Shown in pieces: positions 62,332-64,000 of a stretch of DNA of 64,000 nt. The stretch comes from DATFJT01 sp965230755 (GTDB lineage: Bacteria > Bacteroidota > Bacteroidia > Chitinophagales > Saprospiraceae): NCBI GenBank assembly GCA_965230755.1, contig CBDDLT010000016.1:124001-188000 (forward strand), in the 5' to 3' direction. The position numbers and the translations under genes were made by a program. How positions within the stretch are numbered: position 1 is the first letter of the stretch; each line of letters opens with the position of its first letter. The notes beneath the pieces are model-generated. The model was not told the DNA's origin. It ran no database searches and saw nothing but the letters and a program-made list of their open reading frames with translations.

Positions 62332-64000
62332 TTGATAAACTCACATTCATACTACAGCCTCCGATACGGAATCATCTCTGAAGAAGAACTGATCAACATC
62401 GCCCTTGCTCACAAGGCCGAGCAAGTGGTACTTACAGATGTCAACAACACTTCCGCATGTCTTAATTTTATTCGATTAGCCCAAAAAAGAAATATAAGAC
62501 CCATTGTGGGGATCGACTTTCGAGAAGGAGCCCAACAGCTGTATTTGGGAATAGCTAAAAACAACAAGGGCTTTCAACAACTCAATACTTTTCTGTCTAC
62601 CCACAAACACGAAAAAACCTCTCTTCCGGCCATTCCCGCCCATATGGAGGATGTATTCATTGTTTATCCTCTAAAACAGCTAAAGTTGCTCGGCAAAAAA
62701 AACTTTGACCCTCACGAGTATATTGGCATTCATAGATCAGAGCTCTCTCAACTCCCTTTTTCAGAATATGCTGGATACAAGGATAGGCTGGTCATGCTAA
62801 ACAGCTATACCTTCAGAAACAAGAAAGATTTTAATACCCATCGATTACTCAGAGCTATAGCCAATAACACCATATTGCACAAGCTAACTGAAAAAGATCA
62901 GGCTTCGGAACACGATATTTTCCTCTCCGATCGAGCCTTGCTACAATACTATCAGGGTTATCCGCATATTATCGAGAATACCCAGCAACTACTCGAAGCG
63001 TGTCAAATTAATTTTGATTTTTCTGAGAATCGACCGCACCAAAACAAGCTCAGCTATACAGGCTCCAAGGAAAAAGATGAAAAACTAATCCATCATTTAT
63101 GCCAACAAGGGCTAAAATACCGATATAAGAATGTTACCCCTGAGATTAGAGCCCGCTTAGACAAAGAACTGGACATGATCCAACGCATGAATTTTGTGCC
63201 TTTTTTCTTAGTCAATTGGGATATTGTGAATTATGCCCAACAAAAAGGCTACTACCATGTAGGGAGAGGTAGTGGTGCCAATAGCATTGTCGCCTACCTA
63301 CTAAAAATCACCGATGTCGATCCCGTTCAGTTAGACTTGTACTTTGAGCGCTTCATGAATCTGTACCGCACCAGTCCCCCCGACTTTGACATAGACTTTT
63401 CCTGGAGAGACAGAGAGGATGTAACCCGATATATCTTTGAACGGTTTGGAGAAAATGGACAAGTCGCTTTACTCGCTACGTACAATACTTTCAAGCACAG
63501 TGCTGCAGTGCGGGAACTGGGCAAAGTATTTGGTCTGCCAAAGCACGAAATAGACAAGCTAAGCAAAGGGCGGTACCAGCCCTCTGCACTGGACAAACTG
63601 TCCAGGCTTGTCTTAACTTATGCCAAAGAATTAAAAGGCAAGCCCAATTACCTGAGCATACATGCCGGAGGAATCATTATCTCTGAAAAACCCATTCACT
63701 ATTATACGGCCACCGACCTGCCCCCTAAAGGATTTCCCACTACCCAATTCGACATGGTGGTTGCCGAGGATGTAGGCCTCTATAAATACGACATATTGGG
63801 TCAGCGCGGGCTTGGAAAAATAAAAGATGCCCTACAGTTGATTAAAATCAATCGACCCGAAGTTCCACATATAGACATCCATGATGCCCAACCCTTTTTT
63901 AAGGATGCCAATATCAACCGCCTGATCAGCCAAGCAGAATGTATCGGATGTTTCTATGTCGAATCTCCTGCCATGCGCATGCTATTGAGGAAACTGGAAG
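62332..64000 (+). CDS. dnaE: DNA polymerase III alpha subunit (DnaE, probably error-prone type), partial
   Basis: An open frame of 556 codons that runs off the right edge. From TTG 62332 it reads (M)INSHSYYSLRYGIISEEEL, the PHP-domain start of DnaE ('HSxYSLRYG'). 'NIRPIVGIDFR' continues the PHP domain, 'HVGRGSGANSIVAYLLKITDVDP' and 'PPDFDIDFSWRDREDV' are the palm with catalytic Asp residues, and 'LSIHAGGIIIS' and 'DMVVAEDVGLYKYDILGQRGLGKI' follow. Position after dinB suggests a damage-tolerance polymerase rather than the main replicase. No in-frame ATG lies between the previous stop and the HSYYSLRYG motif. Confidence 0.9.
   Translation, partial: MINSHSYYSLRYGIISEEELINIALAHKAEQVVLTDVNNTSACLNFIRLAQKRNIRPIVGIDFREGAQQLYLGIAKNNKGFQQLNTFLSTHKHEKTSLPAIPAHMEDVFIVYPLKQLKLLGKKNFDPHEYIGIHRSELSQLPFSEYAGYKDRLVMLNSYTFRNKKDFNTHRLLRAIANNTILHKLTEKDQASEHDIFLSDRALLQYYQGYPHIIENTQQLLEACQINFDFSENRPHQNKLSYTGSKEKDEKLIHHLCQQGLKYRYKNVTPEIRARLDKELDMIQRMNFVPFFLVNWDIVNYAQQKGYYHVGRGSGANSIVAYLLKITDVDPVQLDLYFERFMNLYRTSPPDFDIDFSWRDREDVTRYIFERFGENGQVALLATYNTFKHSAAVRELGKVFGLPKHEIDKLSKGRYQPSALDKLSRLVLTYAKELKGKPNYLSIHAGGIIISEKPIHYYTATDLPPKGFPTTQFDMVVAEDVGLYKYDILGQRGLGKIKDALQLIKINRPEVPHIDIHDAQPFFKDANINRLISQAECIGCFYVESPAMRMLLRKLE

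Larger units (their letters stand above)
61887..62338 (+). mobile_element. IVS-like insertion carrying a four-helix-bundle gene (proposed)
   Basis: Left arm 61936-61957 and right arm 62303-62324 are complementary over 22 positions (19 Watson-Crick, two G-U, one mismatch in RNA) and enclose a single gene whose start and stop codons lie in the arms. TTGATAA flanks both sides (last copy 62332-62338). Intervening sequences of 23S rRNA have the same plan: complementary ends around a four-helix-bundle ORF. That this is a mobile unit is inference. Confidence 0.5.

Overview
The window comes from a member of the Bacteroidota. The main signs are the rRNA sequences, promoters of the TTTG...TAnnTTTG type, weak or absent Shine-Dalgarno sequences, a type IX secretion sorting domain, and many families typical of this phylum (DUF6427, DUF4230, the MoxR/DUF58/SpoIIM operon, DUF983). 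A marine Saprospiria- or Cytophagia-like organism is plausible, but I cannot fix the family without a 16S search.

Layout. 1-6618: start of an ECF sigma factor, a small exported protein, a GlsB-type membrane protein, recX, an MscS channel, a degenerate MsrB homologue, a surface lipoprotein, a metallopeptidase and serC. 7043-12171: a complete 16S-tRNA-Ile-23S-5S operon with promoter, processing stems and terminator; its spacer holds broken tRNA-Ile copies and a 20-bp palindrome. 12319-29243: a membrane protein, ruvC, a flippase-like protein, DUF3108 and DUF4230 genes, two POT peptide transporters, asnS, a DUF4920 lipoprotein, a polyprenyl synthase, an outer-membrane protein, DUF6427, purQ and a DsbD with a duplicated N-terminal domain. 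29247-35473: a minus-strand MoxR/DUF58 operon plus an unlisted 50-residue membrane protein. 35707-44243: a seven-gene exporter operon (adaptor, TolC, ABC ATPase, two permeases) ending in its own sigma-54 response regulator and histidine kinase. 44333-51715: DUF3052, a thioredoxin-fold protein, a zinc-ribbon protein, MsrBA, an esterase, a T9SS cargo protein and an EF-G paralogue. 51982-53373: a complete IS3-family element with CAT target duplications. 53535-60453: glycosyltransferase, aromatic amino acid hydroxylase, phosphoglycerate dehydrogenase, ComF, sterol-desaturase-like protein, rhodanese and DUF983. 60679-64000: dinB, a four-helix-bundle gene and the start of a dnaE polymerase.

The most unusual item is at 61887-62338. 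A four-helix-bundle gene, the family found in 23S rRNA intervening sequences, lies between dinB and dnaE. Its start and stop codons sit in complementary AT-rich arms, and the heptamer TTGATAA flanks it on both sides (ten copies left, one right). Removing the insert would leave dinB and dnaE overlapping as TTGA, so it looks like an intervening-sequence-type insertion in a protein-coding operon. Other notable items are a 162-bp MITE-like palindrome before asnS, an MsrB homologue lacking all catalytic residues, and a RecX whose last residues are encoded by a dispersed repeat.
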